A stretch of DNA of 64,000 bases from Terriglobia bacterium (GTDB lineage: Bacteria > Acidobacteriota > Terriglobia > Terriglobales > Acidobacteriaceae). Below the pieces are notes generated by a model. It saw nothing but the letters and a program-made list of their open reading frames with translations, searched no databases and was not told the DNA's origin. Each line of letters opens with the position of its first letter. Within the stretch, counting starts at the first letter, position 1. The stretch spans positions 558,001 through 622,000 of the forward strand of contig JAIQFD010000003.1 in NCBI GenBank assembly GCA_020073495.1, given 5' to 3'. The position numbers and the translations under genes are program-made. Below are positions 34,001 through 43,095 of this stretch, piece by piece.

Positions 34001-35057
34001 ACTTGCTGGCCAGCACCACGCGCAGCTTGCCGCGCATCTCGTCGCGCAGGCGTGCATACCGCTCCGCCTTCGACGCTTGGCGCTTCAGCGAATTCATCTG
34101 CCGCGTGACTTCCTCGAAAATGTCGTTCACGCGCGCCAGGTTCAGCTTCGCCTCTTCCAGGCGCAGTTCCGCCAGCCGCTTCTTGGTCTTGAACTTGGTG
34201 ATCCCGGCCGCTTCCTCGATGATCGCCCGCCGGTCGTGCGGCTTGCTCGACAGGATCTGCCCGATGCGCCCCTGCTCGATGATCGCGTACGACTCCGGAC
34301 CCAGGCCCGTGCCCATGAAGATGTCCTGGATGTCGCGCAGCCGGCACAGCTTCCCGTTCAGCAGGTATTCGCTGTCGCCCGAGCGGAACAGCCGCCGCGT
34401 CACCACGATCTGCCCCTTCTTGAACTCGATGTTCCCGAACTTCCGCCGCCGTACCTTCAGGACGACCTGCGGCTCGGCGCCCGTCGCACCCTCTTGCGGG
34501 GCGCGGCCGCCCTCGGCCGCGTTTCCCTCGGCCGGGGAGGCAGCTTCCGAGCTCTCCGCCTGTGCATCCTGGCCCTGCCCCGTTTCGCTCGCCGCATCTC
34601 CTGCCTCCTGCCCGCTGCCGCCTGCCACCTCGATTTCTTGATGGGGCTGGATCTCCTCCGCGATGTGCGCCGTTTCCGCCGCCGCCTCCGCCCGGATCGC
34701 CGTTTCGTCCCAGTCTTCCTCCGGCATCTCGTCGCGGATCTCGATCTCCGGTTCTGCCGTGAGCTCCGCCGCGCCGCCCTCGTACGCCTCCGGATCGATC
34801 AGCGTCAGCGACACCTCGGCCATCCCGTTGGGCGAGCGCTCGCGCGTTCCCGCGAAGATGACGTCTTCCATGCGCGCGCCGCGCAGCGACTTCGCCGACT
34901 GCTCGCCTAGCACCCACATGATCGAGTCGGAGATGTTCGATTTCCCGCAACCGTTCGGCCCCACGATCGCGGCGATGCCGTCCCCGTGGAACTTCAGTTC
35001 GGTGCGGTCGCAGAACGACTTGAAGCCCAGGATTTGTAGTTTCTTGAGTTTCAGCAA
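31092..35057 (-). CDS. smc: Chromosome segregation protein SMC with acidic head insertion
   Basis: A 1321-residue SMC ATPase that forms DNA loops and helps chromosome partition. The Walker A is GPNGCGKSN (about 33-41). Two long coiled coils flank a hinge (about 670-790, containing VLADFLEVDDRYERVVEDFL). The ABC signature LLSGGEKALTALAL and Walker B FCILDEVDAPLDEANI are near the C-terminus. It is longer than the usual 1170-1200 residues because about residues 92-205, inside the N-terminal head, are a low-complexity Glu/Ala/Gly-rich insertion. The TTG at 35057 begins the conserved LKKLQILGFKSF and has AAGGAG upstream. Confidence 0.93.
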   Translation of the reverse strand: MLKLKKLQILGFKSFCDRTELKFHGDGIAAIVGPNGCGKSNISDSIMWVLGEQSAKSLRGARMEDVIFAGTRERSPNGMAEVSLTLIDPEAYEGGAAELTAEPEIEIRDEMPEEDWDETAIRAEAAAETAHIAEEIQPHQEIEVAGGSGQEAGDAASETGQGQDAQAESSEAASPAEGNAAEGGRAPQEGATGAEPQVVLKVRRRKFGNIEFKKGQIVVTRRLFRSGDSEYLLNGKLCRLRDIQDIFMGTGLGPESYAIIEQGRIGQILSSKPHDRRAIIEEAAGITKFKTKKRLAELRLEEAKLNLARVNDIFEEVTRQMNSLKRQASKAERYARLRDEMRGKLRVVLASKSAQMERELASLNAELERVTEEMRARGESVQQMEAEHGERTQRGYAITGEARANNDRMNEIGREIDRSTQRQKTNDERCAELAARSAAAEAEIAHTDTQLTSLRAEVEANQATLESAAGEVAAAQQEATLRQQEAASASSALLEVERQQEQRRMQVLEAVGAASNVRNLIAQAEEHIAALEREATRLNQELAAAMSQVESFGSQRGQLSLEFESVQQRVNALREQIGEARQQLEVKREAEAESKRRLDALRAEYATLLGKKGSLEAVIAEHGYSTESVKRLFQSGVLNAGFAPAGVLADFLEVDDRYERVVEDFLRDELNYVVVKSWDAADAGLQMLRTDVSGRATFLVHPNDAQAKFSFLVDESTRHAPRRESEIVPLKSCIRVLNGFGKSLEMILPKLGNGYITADPNVAKELALENPDAFFLSRSGECFHNVTVTGGKQRSEGPLSMKRELREVLRHLDEAEHALREEEARVGGLAHDIRDLTALLERLEEDKREAERLALTSGHALQQLESELVRIQERLTTYRVELDRVASERTEKEKLASEKRTEAAAHEQRRAALEGEMTAAQEAVVTLKVTRDAAAQTASEMASKVAVLEERRTAAATNLHRIESMAADVEVRVMGLREQMASAAAEKQHREQENAQLAEQLVALADEGVAAQTRSLELQAESEEVRGRLAEIEQQLKEARQALDGARDRRGEISAQAAKLQADRGYLLETSVNDLGLTPEQLREDPAVMQVEGEALAFEEQAYREMKNRLDSMGPVNMMALEEYNETAQRHAFLDTQRKDLLESIENTQNTIKEIETFSRQKFQEAFERINENFGETFKKLFGGGQAFMRLTDEENQIESGIDVVASPPGKKLQNVLLLSGGEKALTALALLVGIFQYQPSPFCILDEVDAPLDEANIGRFVELVKEMSIRTQFILITHSKRTMASAPVMYGVTMQEPGVSKLVSVRFGENVPEGMRAAAN

Positions 35058-35466
35058 AGTCCACTCCTTCAGGCTTGCTGCGGCCGTGGCTGGTCCACCG
35101 CGCAGGCTCCTCGGTGGCCCATGGTCGAGTCCCTCTCCCCCAGGCTGGATACGGCGGAGATCGTTAACTGCCCTGTACTCAGGCTCTTGTAGCCCAGCTG
35201 CTCTCGGCTGGGCTGAAGGGAACCTCTCGGCCCCCCTCGTTCTGCCCAATGTACCCGGATGGTTAACAGGGGTCAAGCACTAAAAGCCCAATATATTGTG
35301 GGTGATTGCTTGATGCCCCACCATGTTGCACACCTAATGATGCCGCTTCGCAAACCTCTCCTGGTGAGGGCTTAAAAGGAAGGGAAAACCGCGAGAGCAA
35401 GCCCGAGCCTAGCTCTATTTATGTGGAAAATCAAGCTTTTCAGCGCCAGCAGCGTAATTCCGTGAT
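35058..35466. other. Intergenic region upstream of smc
   Basis: There is no supported gene. The part nearest smc reads as non-coding in all frames; 35277-35460 is more AT-rich than its surroundings and contains a short inverted pair around CTCCTGGTGAGGG. Nothing else was recognised, and no RNA family was identified. Confidence 0.4.
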
Positions 35467-35957
35467 GTCATCCTGAGCGAGGTGCGCCTCGGGGCGCGCC
35501 GAGTCGAAGGAGCTCTACCTGGCAAAAGCATTTTCAGGTCTGTCATCCTGAGCGGCTTCAGCCGCGAAGGACCTCGGACCCAGTTTGCACTGCTAGGTTC
35601 GTGTATCGGCTTCTCCCAATGCGCTGACCCTGTGATCCTGAGCGCAGCGAAGGGACCCCTACCGCTGCGACATGGCTCGCATCACCGTGGAAGCCCACGC
35701 CTTCAGGCGTGGGTTCATTCGCATCGGAAAGGGTACGGCTTTAGCCGCGGTGATAACCGCCGAACTACTTCTGCATTCTTACTTCCGCAATCCTACTTGC
35801 TTTTCCATGGTGTCATCCTGAGCGCGGCGCGCCTCGGGGCGCGCCGCGTCGAAGGACCCCTACCCATTTCTTTAGGTGTCATCCTGAGCGAGGCACGGCC
35901 GCAGTCGCCGTGCCGAGTCGAAGAGCCTGCCCTGAGCGAAGTCGAAGGGACCCCTAT
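35467..35957. repeat. Composite repeat block, copy 1
   Basis: A block of modules, each of the GTCATCCTGAGC...CGAAGGACCCCTACC type, with the stretch TTTGCACTGCTAGGTTCGTG, a CCCACGCC-TTCA-GGCGTGGG hairpin (35694-35713), a CGGC-TTTA-GCCG hairpin and CTACTTCTGCATTCTTACTTC. Most of it recurs in the same order and direction at 37590-37999, on the other side of the dipeptidase gene. Confidence 0.8.
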
Positions 35958-36088
35958 CGAACCAGCGAAATGTTCCCTCCATGCCCTTCGTGTCGACCTT
36001 CGTGTCCTTTGTGGTGAGCTTTTCCCGCACAAAACAAGTCGGCAGCCGCCATTTGCTGACGACTGCCGACTGACGACTGACGACTGCC

Positions 36089-37465
36089 TTACTGCTCCCC
36101 CACCCTCTGGAAGAACCGGATGATGCTCTCGATCCCGCGATAGAAGTTCGGGATGTGGAACTTCTCATTGGGCGCGTGCAGGTTGTCGTCCGGCAGGCCC
36201 ATGCCCATCATGATCGAAGGGATCTTCAGCACCTTCTCGAAGTCGGTCACGATCGGGATCGACCCGCCCGAGCGGATGAACACCGTGTCCTTCTTGAACA
36301 CGTCGTGCATAGCGTCCACCGACGCCTTCACGAAGCGGTTGTCGGTGCCCACCACGATCGCTTCGCCCTTGGAGTGCACCTTGACGTTGATCTCGATGCC
36401 TTTGGGCGTGTGCTTCTTGATGAATGCCAGGTACCGCTTCAGGATGTCGTCCGGGTCCTGGTCCGGAACCATGCGCATCGAGACCTTCGCCGACGCCTTC
36501 GCCGGGATCACGGTCTTCGCTCCCGGCGCAGTGAACCCGCCGGGCATGCCGTGCACTTCCAGGGTTGGACGCGCCCACGTCCGGTAGAGCACCGAGTAGC
36601 CGGGCTCGCCGGTCAGCACCTTCGAGCCGACCTCGGTCTTGCGGTAGTGCTCTTCGTTGAAGGGCAGGCGCTTCCACGCCTTCAGTTCGTCCTTGCTCGG
36701 CGCCTTCACGTCTTTGTAGAAGCCGGGGATCAGGATCTTGCCCTTCTTGTCCTTCATCTTGCTGATCATCTCGATCAGCGCGAACAGCGGGTTGGGCGCC
36801 GCTCCGCCGTACATGCCGGAGTGCAGGTCGGTCATCGCGCCCTTGGCCTCGATCTCGGTGTACACCAGCCCGCGCAGCCCCACGCACAGGGTCGGCAGGT
36901 CGGGCGCGAACAGCTCGGTGTCGGTCACCAGGGCGAAGTCCGCCTCCAGCTTCTTCTTGTTCTTGCGGACGTAGTCGGCGATCGACTCGCCGCCCACCTC
37001 TTCCTCGCCCTCGATGATTACCTTCACGTTGATGGGCATGCGGCCGTTGCCCGCCTTCATCAGCGCCTCAAATGCCTTGAGCTGCATCCAGAGCTGGCCT
37101 TTGTCGTCCACCGCACCGCGCGCGTAGATGTTGTTGTTGCGCACCGTGGGGTCGAACGGCGGAGAGATCCACTCGTCCAACGGCTCCGCCGGCTGCACGT
37201 CGTAGTGCGCGTAACACAGCACGGTGGGCTTGCCGCTGGCGTGCATCCAGTCGGCGTAGATCAGCGGATGGCCCTGGGTGGGGATGATCTCGACGTTTTC
37301 GAAGCCGATGCGCTTCAGGTCGTTGGCCACGAACTCCGCCGCCCGGCGGATGTCGCCTTTGTGCTCTTCCAGCGTGCTGATGCTTGGGATGCGGAGCAGG
37401 TCTTTTAATTCGTTAAGAAACCGGTCCTGGTTCTGTCTTGCGAAATCGATTGCGGGGGTCGCCAT
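36089..37465 (-). CDS. M20 family dipeptidase
   Basis: A 458-residue metallopeptidase of the M20 family (dipeptidase/CNDP-like). Zinc-site motifs: CYAHYDVQPAEP with the His-x-Asp pair, ARGAVDDKGQ with the bridging Asp, and IEGEEEVGGES with the catalytic Glu and a ligand Glu. The lid domain begins around DLHSGMYGGAAPNP. GLPDDNLHAPNEKF supplies the last His. It hydrolyses small peptides in the cytoplasm. The ATG at 37465 has GGGAG about 8 bases upstream. The gene is bracketed by two copies of the same repeat block but is itself intact. Confidence 0.92.
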   Translation of the reverse strand: MATPAIDFARQNQDRFLNELKDLLRIPSISTLEEHKGDIRRAAEFVANDLKRIGFENVEIIPTQGHPLIYADWMHASGKPTVLCYAHYDVQPAEPLDEWISPPFDPTVRNNNIYARGAVDDKGQLWMQLKAFEALMKAGNGRMPINVKVIIEGEEEVGGESIADYVRKNKKKLEADFALVTDTELFAPDLPTLCVGLRGLVYTEIEAKGAMTDLHSGMYGGAAPNPLFALIEMISKMKDKKGKILIPGFYKDVKAPSKDELKAWKRLPFNEEHYRKTEVGSKVLTGEPGYSVLYRTWARPTLEVHGMPGGFTAPGAKTVIPAKASAKVSMRMVPDQDPDDILKRYLAFIKKHTPKGIEINVKVHSKGEAIVVGTDNRFVKASVDAMHDVFKKDTVFIRSGGSIPIVTDFEKVLKIPSIMMGMGLPDDNLHAPNEKFHIPNFYRGIESIIRFFQRVGEQ

Positions 37466-37589
37466 ACGGTTGCTCCCTTGAGTGGTGATCAAAACTCAGA
37501 AGTATATACCCCGCCCAATCGCGACCGCCAGGAACCCGGCGGAGCTACTTTTGCATTCTCACTTCTGCGATCTGACTTTGTTTCCTGGT

Positions 37590-37999
37590 GTCATCCTGAG
37601 CGAGGCGCGCAGCGCCGAGTCGAAGGTTCCCCCTCCTTGGCGCGAGTGTTTTCAGGTCTGTCATCCTGAGCGGCTTCAGCCGCGAAGGACCTCGGACCCC
37701 GTTTGCACTGCTAGGTTCGTGTATCGGTTTCTCCCAGATCGTTGACCCTGTGATTCTGATCGCAGCGAAGGGACCCCTACCGCTGCGACGTGGCTGGCAT
37801 CACCGTGGAAGCCCACGCCTTCAGGCGTGGGTTCATTCGTATCTGATGAGACACGGCTTTAGCCGCGGTGATGAACGCGCGAACTACTTCTGCATTCTTA
37901 CTTCTGCAATCTGACTTGCTATTCCCGGTGTCATCCCGAGCGAGGCGCGCAGCGCCGAGTCGAAGAGCCTGCCCTGAGTGCAGCGAAGGGACCCCTACC
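37590..37999. repeat. Composite repeat block, copy 2
   Basis: Direct repeat of the block at 35467-35957, shorter by about 80 bases. The shared core from TTTTCAGGTCTGTCATCC (37649) through the CCCACGCC-TTCA-GGCGTGGG hairpin (37812-37831) is nearly identical. An extra copy of CTACTTTTGCATTCTCACTTC lies just before it at 37544. Confidence 0.8.
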
Positions 38000-38057
38000 T
38001 CCAGCGTCTCGGCAGTTTGAAATCACAAATCGCAAATCGAAAATTCTCGCCCACAAC

Positions 38058-38405
38058 CTACGACTCACCTCCGTACCTCTCCAGCTGCTCCTTCAACCTT
38101 GCGTTCCCGAACTTCGCCCCGTACTCCGCGTGCTCCCGCGCTCTCTCCATGTCGCCATCGGCGACGTACATCTCCCCCAGCGCCACATGCGCATCCGCCA
38201 ACGACGGCTTCAACTCAAGCGCCTTCAGTAACTCGAGCCGCGCTTCCTCTCGTTTGAATTGCACGCGATAGAGCTGCCCCAGGTGGTAATGCCCCTCCGC
38301 CCACGACGGGTCTTTCTCCAGCGCCGCCTTCTGCTCGGCGATGTGGCGCTCTGTGTCGCCATCGAGCATCTGGTCCATGATGCGCCGTGCGAACGAATCG
38401 CTCAT
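38058..38405 (-). CDS. Small TPR repeat protein
   Basis: A 115-residue protein consisting of about two and a half tetratricopeptide repeats (PSWAEGHYHLGQLYRVQFKREEA, then PSLADAHVALGEMYVADGDMERA). There is no signal peptide. It overlaps the methyltransferase gene upstream by ATGA (38402-38405), so the two are translated together. It probably serves as a protein-binding adaptor, but no partner can be named. Confidence 0.82.
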   Translation of the reverse strand: MSDSFARRIMDQMLDGDTERHIAEQKAALEKDPSWAEGHYHLGQLYRVQFKREEARLELLKALELKPSLADAHVALGEMYVADGDMERAREHAEYGAKFGNARLKEQLERYGGES

Positions 38406-39193
38406 TTCTCCGCCACAATTACCGTGTAAGTCAGCTCCCCCGACCGGTACGCGTCCAGGATACTGTCGATCCCGCCCACGAAGTCGCGGGCCGATTCCGA
38501 GAGCAGGCTGACTACGGGTTTTGCCGCATGCGCCGTCCGCCGGCAGATCTCCCAGGTCTGTACCACCTGCGCCGAGAGGTCTTCGCAGCGACGGATGCGC
38601 ATGCCGGCGGCCTCGATCGCCGCCTGGTAATGCGTCGCCGTCCACAGCTCGGGGCAGAGGAACGCCCGCGCTACCTCGCGAACTCGTGAGCTGGTCATCG
38701 CTCCCGTCCACGCCGCCAGCAGCAGCTTCCCGCCGGGCCGCAGTGTTATTGCGACGTTCGCGAGATACCGCGTTTTGTCCTGAAAGTGCTCCGAGGACTC
38801 CATCGTCCACACCAGGTCGAAGGCTGAGGCCGGGTATTCGTAGGTTTCCGCATCCTGCATGACGAAGGTGGTCGTATCGGCAGCGTCGGCGAACTTCGCA
38901 TTCTGCCGAGCCAGCCGTGCCTGCTTCTCGCTGAGGGTCAGCCCCAGCACTCGGCAATCGCACTTCCTTGCCAGCCGGATCGCCGTCCCGCCGTGTCCGC
39001 AGCCCACGTCCAGCACGTTGCTGCCTCCGGGGTTCACCAGCGCGATGCAATAGTCCAAAAGATTGACCTGTGCCTGTTCCGGCGTCTCCCCCGCGTGCAC
39101 GAAAAGGCCGTGATGGATATGGTCGCCCCAGAATGTGCGGTAGATGAAAGCCAGCGAGTCGTAGTGCTCGCGGATCGCAGCCGTGGTGACCAT
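38402..39193 (-). CDS. SAM-dependent methyltransferase (tocopherol/sterol methyltransferase-like)
   Basis: A 263-residue class I methyltransferase. The SAM-binding motif is VLDVGCGHGGTAIRLA; the N-terminal YDSLAFIYRTFWGDHIHHGLF is typical of the gamma-tocopherol/cyclopropane-like small-molecule methyltransferases. Motif II is AFDLVWTMESSEHF. It ends with a small helical region. The substrate is probably a lipid or quinone-like small molecule, but nothing nearby identifies it. The gene is followed by the overlapping TPR gene. Confidence 0.85.
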   Translation of the reverse strand: MVTTAAIREHYDSLAFIYRTFWGDHIHHGLFVHAGETPEQAQVNLLDYCIALVNPGGSNVLDVGCGHGGTAIRLARKCDCRVLGLTLSEKQARLARQNAKFADAADTTTFVMQDAETYEYPASAFDLVWTMESSEHFQDKTRYLANVAITLRPGGKLLLAAWTGAMTSSRVREVARAFLCPELWTATHYQAAIEAAGMRIRRCEDLSAQVVQTWEICRRTAHAAKPVVSLLSESARDFVGGIDSILDAYRSGELTYTVIVAEK

Positions 39194-39273
39194 CAGCCGA
39201 ACCTCGCAGGCGAGAATGCTTCGAGAGCGAAATCGCTCCCCTTGCCGCGCACCAATTGTGCCATGACGCGCGC

Positions 39274-39289
39274 CGTGACGGGAGTCACA
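39274..39289. promoter_or_regulatory. CRP/FNR-like palindrome upstream of lon
   Basis: CGTGACGGGAGTCACA keeps GTGA-N6-TCAC. Its centre is about 72 bases upstream of a start predicted from TACAAT at 39342-39347. The lon leader would then be about 86 bases, and lon has an AGGAG ribosome site. Confidence 0.45.
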
Positions 39290-39439
39290 CCGATTCGTCC
39301 TTCTGAACTGCGTACTGAGTACCGAGTACTTGGTTTTGCGCTACAATGGCGCGCTCTTAGGGGAGCCGCTCCCTCGGCTGCATCCTTTGAGGTCGGACGA
39401 GCATCAATCTTCTCGCTATCATTATCATTAAGGAGAACC

Positions 39440-41848
39440 ATGGCAGACCGCACTCATAACGATTCCAATGAGCAGCGCGTGCTCCCCGTCCTGCCCGTGC
39501 GCGACACCGTCCTGTTCCCGCACGCCGTGCTGCCTCTGACCGTGGGCCGCGACAGCTCGGTGCAGTTGATCAACTCCCTGGGCGAGGAGAAGACCATCAT
39601 TGTGGTGGCGCAGCGCGAAGCTCGCGTCGACACCCCCCAGCCCGTGGACCTCTACTCCACCGGCACCCTGGCCACCGTCCACAAGGTCGTCAAGATGCCC
39701 AACCAGAGCCTGTTCGTCTTCACCGAAGGCCTGGACCGCGTGCATCTCCAGGAATACATGCAGTTGACCCCCTTCATGAGGGCCACCTTCGAGATCCTGC
39801 CCCAGCCCGGCGCGCAGAAGAACCCCGAGGAAGAGGCCCTGCAGCGCAACGTGCTTTCGCTGTTCCAGCAGATCGTCGCTGGCTCTCCCACTCTCTCCGA
39901 CGAGCTCCAGACCGTGGCCATGAACATCGACGATCCCGGCCGGCTCGTGGATTTCGTCGCCAGCTCGCTGCCTTCTCTCGCCACCAAGGACAAGCAGGAC
40001 CTGCTGGAGACCACCGACGTCCGCGCTCGTCTGGAAAAGATCAACCGTCACCTGACCAAGGAACTCGAAGTCCAGCATCTCCGCAACAAGATCCAGTCCG
40101 AGGTCCAGGACCAGGTCCAGCAAACCCAGCGCGAATATTACCTAAGGGAGCAGATGAAGGCGATCCAGAAGGAACTGGGGGAGCAGGACGAGAATGCGAG
40201 GGATGTTGAGGAATTAAGGCAGAAGATCGAAGCGGCGGGCATGCCGGAGGAAGTGAAGAAAGAAGCATTAAAGGAACTCAACCGGCTGTCGCGCATGTCG
40301 CCCATGGCGGCCGACTACTCGGTCACGCGCACCTACGTGGAGTGGCTGGCGATCCTTCCCTGGTCGAAGTCGTCCGGGGTGACCGAGATCGACATCCCCA
40401 AGGCCAAAGACATCCTGGACCAGGACCACTACGACCTGCAGAAGGTGAAGGACCGCATCCTCGACTACCTGTCGGTGCGGCGCCTGAAGCCGAACATGAA
40501 GGGGCCGATCCTGTGCTTCGTGGGGCCCCCGGGCGTGGGCAAGACGTCTCTGGGCAAGTCCATCGCGCGCTCGCTGGGGCGCAAGTTCGTGCGCCTGTCG
40601 CTGGGCGGGGTGCACGACGAAGCGGAGATCCGCGGCCACCGGCGCACCTACATCGGGGCGCTGCCGGGACAGATCATCCAGGGCATCCGCCGCGCGGAGA
40701 CCAACGACCCCGTCTTCATGCTGGACGAGGTGGACAAGCTGGGGCGCGACTTCCGCGGCGATCCCGCGTCGGCGCTGCTGGAGACGCTCGACCCCGAGCA
40801 GAACAATACCTTCCGCGACAACTACCTCGACGTGCCCTTCGACCTGTCGAAGGTGCTGTTCATCACCACCGCCAACATGCTCGACCCGGTGCCCGAGCCG
40901 CTGCGCGACCGCATGGAGATCATCGAGCTCCAGGGCTACACCGAGAACGAGAAGGTGCACATCGCCGAGCGTTACCTGGTGCCGCGGCAGATCGAGGAGA
41001 ACGGTCTGACCACGGAGCTGATCGAGTTCCCGGAGCAGGCCATCCGGCACATCATCCGGCACTACACGCGCGAGGCGGGGGTACGCAACGTCGAGCGCGA
41101 GATCGGGAGCCTCTGCCGCAAGCAGGCGCGCCGCATCGCGGAAGGGAAGACGGAAAAGCTGGTGGTCACCCCGGATGCGATCAAGAACATGCTGGGCGGC
41201 ATCAAGATCCGCATCGACACCGAGATCGCGGAGCGCACCAAGCGCGCCGGGGTCGCGGTCGGACTGGCCTGGACGCCCACCGGCGGCGACATCCTATTCG
41301 TCGAGGCCAACAAGATGTCGGGCAAGGGGGGCTTCACCATGACCGGGCAGATCGGCCAAGTGATGCAGGAGTCCATGCAGGCGGCGCTCACCTGGGTGCG
41401 GTCGAATTCCGACAAGCTCAAGATCTCCGACGAGTTCTTCAAGGACCACGATCTGCACATCCACGTGCCCGCGGGCGCCATCCCCAAGGACGGCCCCTCG
41501 GCGGGCGTGACCATGGCCACGACGCTGGTGTCGCTGCTGACCGACCGCCGGGTGCGTCCGCTCACCGCCATGACGGGCGAGATCACGCTGAGCGGCAATG
41601 TACTGCCGGTGGGCGGCATCAAGGAAAAGGTGCTGGCGGCCAAGCGCGCCGGCGTGCACGACATCATCCTGCCGGCGGAGAACCGCATGAACGTCGAGGA
41701 AGACCTGACGCCGGACCAGCTCGAAGGGGTCACCATTCACTACGTCACCACCATCGACGAAGTGCTGGGAATCGCCCTGCCCACGACGCCGCACGAAGAG
41801 CGCAAGGACGCCGAGGAGCGGGAGCGGGTGCTCACGCAGGTGCAGTAG
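39440..41848 (+). CDS. lon: ATP-dependent protease Lon
   Basis: An 802-residue hexameric protease that degrades misfolded and regulatory proteins. The N-terminal substrate domain begins [19 protein letters not shown]. The AAA+ module has [13 protein letters not shown] (Walker A) and [11 protein letters not shown] (Walker B). The C-terminal serine protease domain has the catalytic Ser in [12 protein letters not shown] and the catalytic Lys in [15 protein letters not shown]. Length and domain order are normal for LonA. AGGAG lies 5 bases before the ATG at 39440; the much longer frame upstream reads through a repeat and is not used. Confidence 0.96.
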   Translation: MADRTHNDSNEQRVLPVLPVRDTVLFPHAVLPLTVGRDSSVQLINSLGEEKTIIVVAQREARVDTPQPVDLYSTGTLATVHKVVKMPNQSLFVFTEGLDRVHLQEYMQLTPFMRATFEILPQPGAQKNPEEEALQRNVLSLFQQIVAGSPTLSDELQTVAMNIDDPGRLVDFVASSLPSLATKDKQDLLETTDVRARLEKINRHLTKELEVQHLRNKIQSEVQDQVQQTQREYYLREQMKAIQKELGEQDENARDVEELRQKIEAAGMPEEVKKEALKELNRLSRMSPMAADYSVTRTYVEWLAILPWSKSSGVTEIDIPKAKDILDQDHYDLQKVKDRILDYLSVRRLKPNMKGPILCFVGPPGVGKTSLGKSIARSLGRKFVRLSLGGVHDEAEIRGHRRTYIGALPGQIIQGIRRAETNDPVFMLDEVDKLGRDFRGDPASALLETLDPEQNNTFRDNYLDVPFDLSKVLFITTANMLDPVPEPLRDRMEIIELQGYTENEKVHIAERYLVPRQIEENGLTTELIEFPEQAIRHIIRHYTREAGVRNVEREIGSLCRKQARRIAEGKTEKLVVTPDAIKNMLGGIKIRIDTEIAERTKRAGVAVGLAWTPTGGDILFVEANKMSGKGGFTMTGQIGQVMQESMQAALTWVRSNSDKLKISDEFFKDHDLHIHVPAGAIPKDGPSAGVTMATTLVSLLTDRRVRPLTAMTGEITLSGNVLPVGGIKEKVLAAKRAGVHDIILPAENRMNVEEDLTPDQLEGVTIHYVTTIDEVLGIALPTTPHEERKDAEERERVLTQVQ

Positions 41849-41911
41849 CTGGTAGCTAGTAGCTAGTAGTTAGTAGCTAGGGAAGACCAACGGCGCGGCG
41901 GAAGCCGCGCC
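41849..41911. repeat. TAGCTAG run and GGCGCGGC hairpin after lon
   Basis: A TAGCTGGTAGCTAGTAGCTAG-type run (41849-41880) is followed by GGCGCGGC-GGAA-GCCGCGCC (41892-41911), a perfect 8-bp stem with a four-base loop. Confidence 0.65.
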
Positions 41912-41981
41912 AACTATTGGGTCGAGCAGTTGCCTCCTGCGGTTGACCTCGAACTGGACCCTTCAGCAGCGTGCAATAAGA

Positions 41982-42003
41982 AAGCCGCCCTGCGGGGCGG
42001 CTT
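41982..42003 (-). terminator. Terminator of the minus-strand PEP-CTERM gene
   Basis: AAGCCGCCC (41982-41990) pairs with GGGCGGCTT (41995-42003). On the minus strand TTTCTTATT follows. Confidence 0.75.
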
Positions 42004-42023
42004 GTGAGCGCTGAGGTCAAGGG

Positions 42024-42626
42024 TCAGCTGAGCAGCTTACGGCGCAGCACGCCCGCCAGGCCAAGCAGGCCGCTTCCAAACAGGACCAGCGTGCCCGGTT
42101 CCGGAACGGTGTCATTCACCTGGAATGCCGGCACCACGCCCTGCTGGGCGCTTCCGGCGAGGTAGACGGTTCCGAGGGTATGGTTTTCATTCCACATCCA
42201 CGCGTCCCAAACTTCCGGCGGGGCCGAGCCGATCAGCCAATAGGTTGCGTTGCTCAGCACAAACCCGGCCGAATTCAGAGTTAGCAGCGTGCCGTTCGGG
42301 CTGCCGATATCTGGCACGCCTCCCAGGGTCCAGTCTTCCATCAGTGTTCCGGGAGCTCCCGCAATATCGGTATACAGCGAGATGGTCACCGGTCCGCTGT
42401 CGAGACCAAAGTGCAGCAGAGCCACTTGGATGTTCAGGAGTGTGTGGGACCCAGAAACGCTGAAGGCAGCGCCCGGCGCCCAGTCAGGGTTACCGATGGT
42501 CCATCCGGTATTTGGGTCATATGTCCCGCCGGGTCCCAGATTGGAGAAGATCACGTCCGCATGACTGAGAGGCGCGAGCAACAACAGTCCCAGGCACACA
42601 CACGAGAATATAAGAATTTTCTTCAT
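42024..42626 (-). CDS. PEP-CTERM sorted extracellular protein A
   Basis: A 200-residue exported protein. The signal peptide covers residues 1-23 (MKKILIFSCVCLGLLLLAPLSHA). The middle is beta-rich (VTISLYTDIAGAPGTLMEDW and similar), like carbohydrate-binding or matrix-type folds. The C-terminus is a canonical sorting tag: VPEPGT, a hydrophobic helix and LRRKL. Such tags direct proteins to an exosortase and the outer surface with exopolysaccharide. The exosortase gene is not in the window. I chose the ATG at 42626; the longer frame upstream lacks a signal. It is divergent from a second PEP-CTERM gene. Confidence 0.88.
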   Translation of the reverse strand: MKKILIFSCVCLGLLLLAPLSHADVIFSNLGPGGTYDPNTGWTIGNPDWAPGAAFSVSGSHTLLNIQVALLHFGLDSGPVTISLYTDIAGAPGTLMEDWTLGGVPDIGSPNGTLLTLNSAGFVLSNATYWLIGSAPPEVWDAWMWNENHTLGTVYLAGSAQQGVVPAFQVNDTVPEPGTLVLFGSGLLGLAGVLRRKLLS

Positions 42627-43095
42627 GACGGTCCTCTTGGTGCGGGCCCCCGGTTGCCTATCTGGGGCCAGAGAAACAATTACGCCTTCCATGCTGCATT
42701 TTCCTGGCCATCGACACAGGAAACTTGAAGCGGGCAACGCTCGGAGGCTCAGTGAGTTGAGAGGGCAGCGAAGAGGGCGCTGAATTTCGGGAGTGCGCAC
42801 TCCGGAAAAAAAGTTAAAAAAGGTGCAGCAAAACTGCAAAGAGATGCGGACTGGGCCGCGCCTCAGTACCTAGTACCAAGTATCAAGTACCCAGTACTCG
42901 GACGGCGTCCGCCGCGCCGCTCCCAATTCTGAATGGAAAATCTGGAGTGGCAGACGTTTGCAGTTTTAGTGCAGACATTTGTCTTCACATCCTGCGATTG
43001 CGGAATCTGGATGATGTTGAGCCGCAGAAACTTACCGCACGTAATTCCTGGTCACCGGCGTGCAAGAGATACCGACAGAAGGGAGGTACGCCGAA
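42627..43095. other. Intergenic region between divergent PEP-CTERM genes
   Basis: This 469-base gap has no gene. It should hold both promoters. At 42864-42900 is a run of AGTACCTAGTACCAAGTATCAAGTAC words related to the GAGTACT repeats. An A-rich stretch (about 42808-42840) may be part of the minus-strand promoter. I could not fix -35/-10 pairs with confidence. Confidence 0.4.

Noticed and set aside
35467-37999. CRISPR array
   Set aside because: The repeats are unevenly spaced modules with internal palindromes, not constant repeats with unique spacers, and no cas genes are present.
35467-37999. Classical composite transposon around the dipeptidase
   Set aside because: No transposase frame or terminal inverted repeats with target duplication could be seen; kept only as a repeat-bracketed gene.
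38993-39439. N-terminal extension of Lon
   Set aside because: It passes through a GAGTACT repeat and promoter-like DNA, and an AGGAG-preceded ATG at 39440 gives the normal Lon N-terminus.
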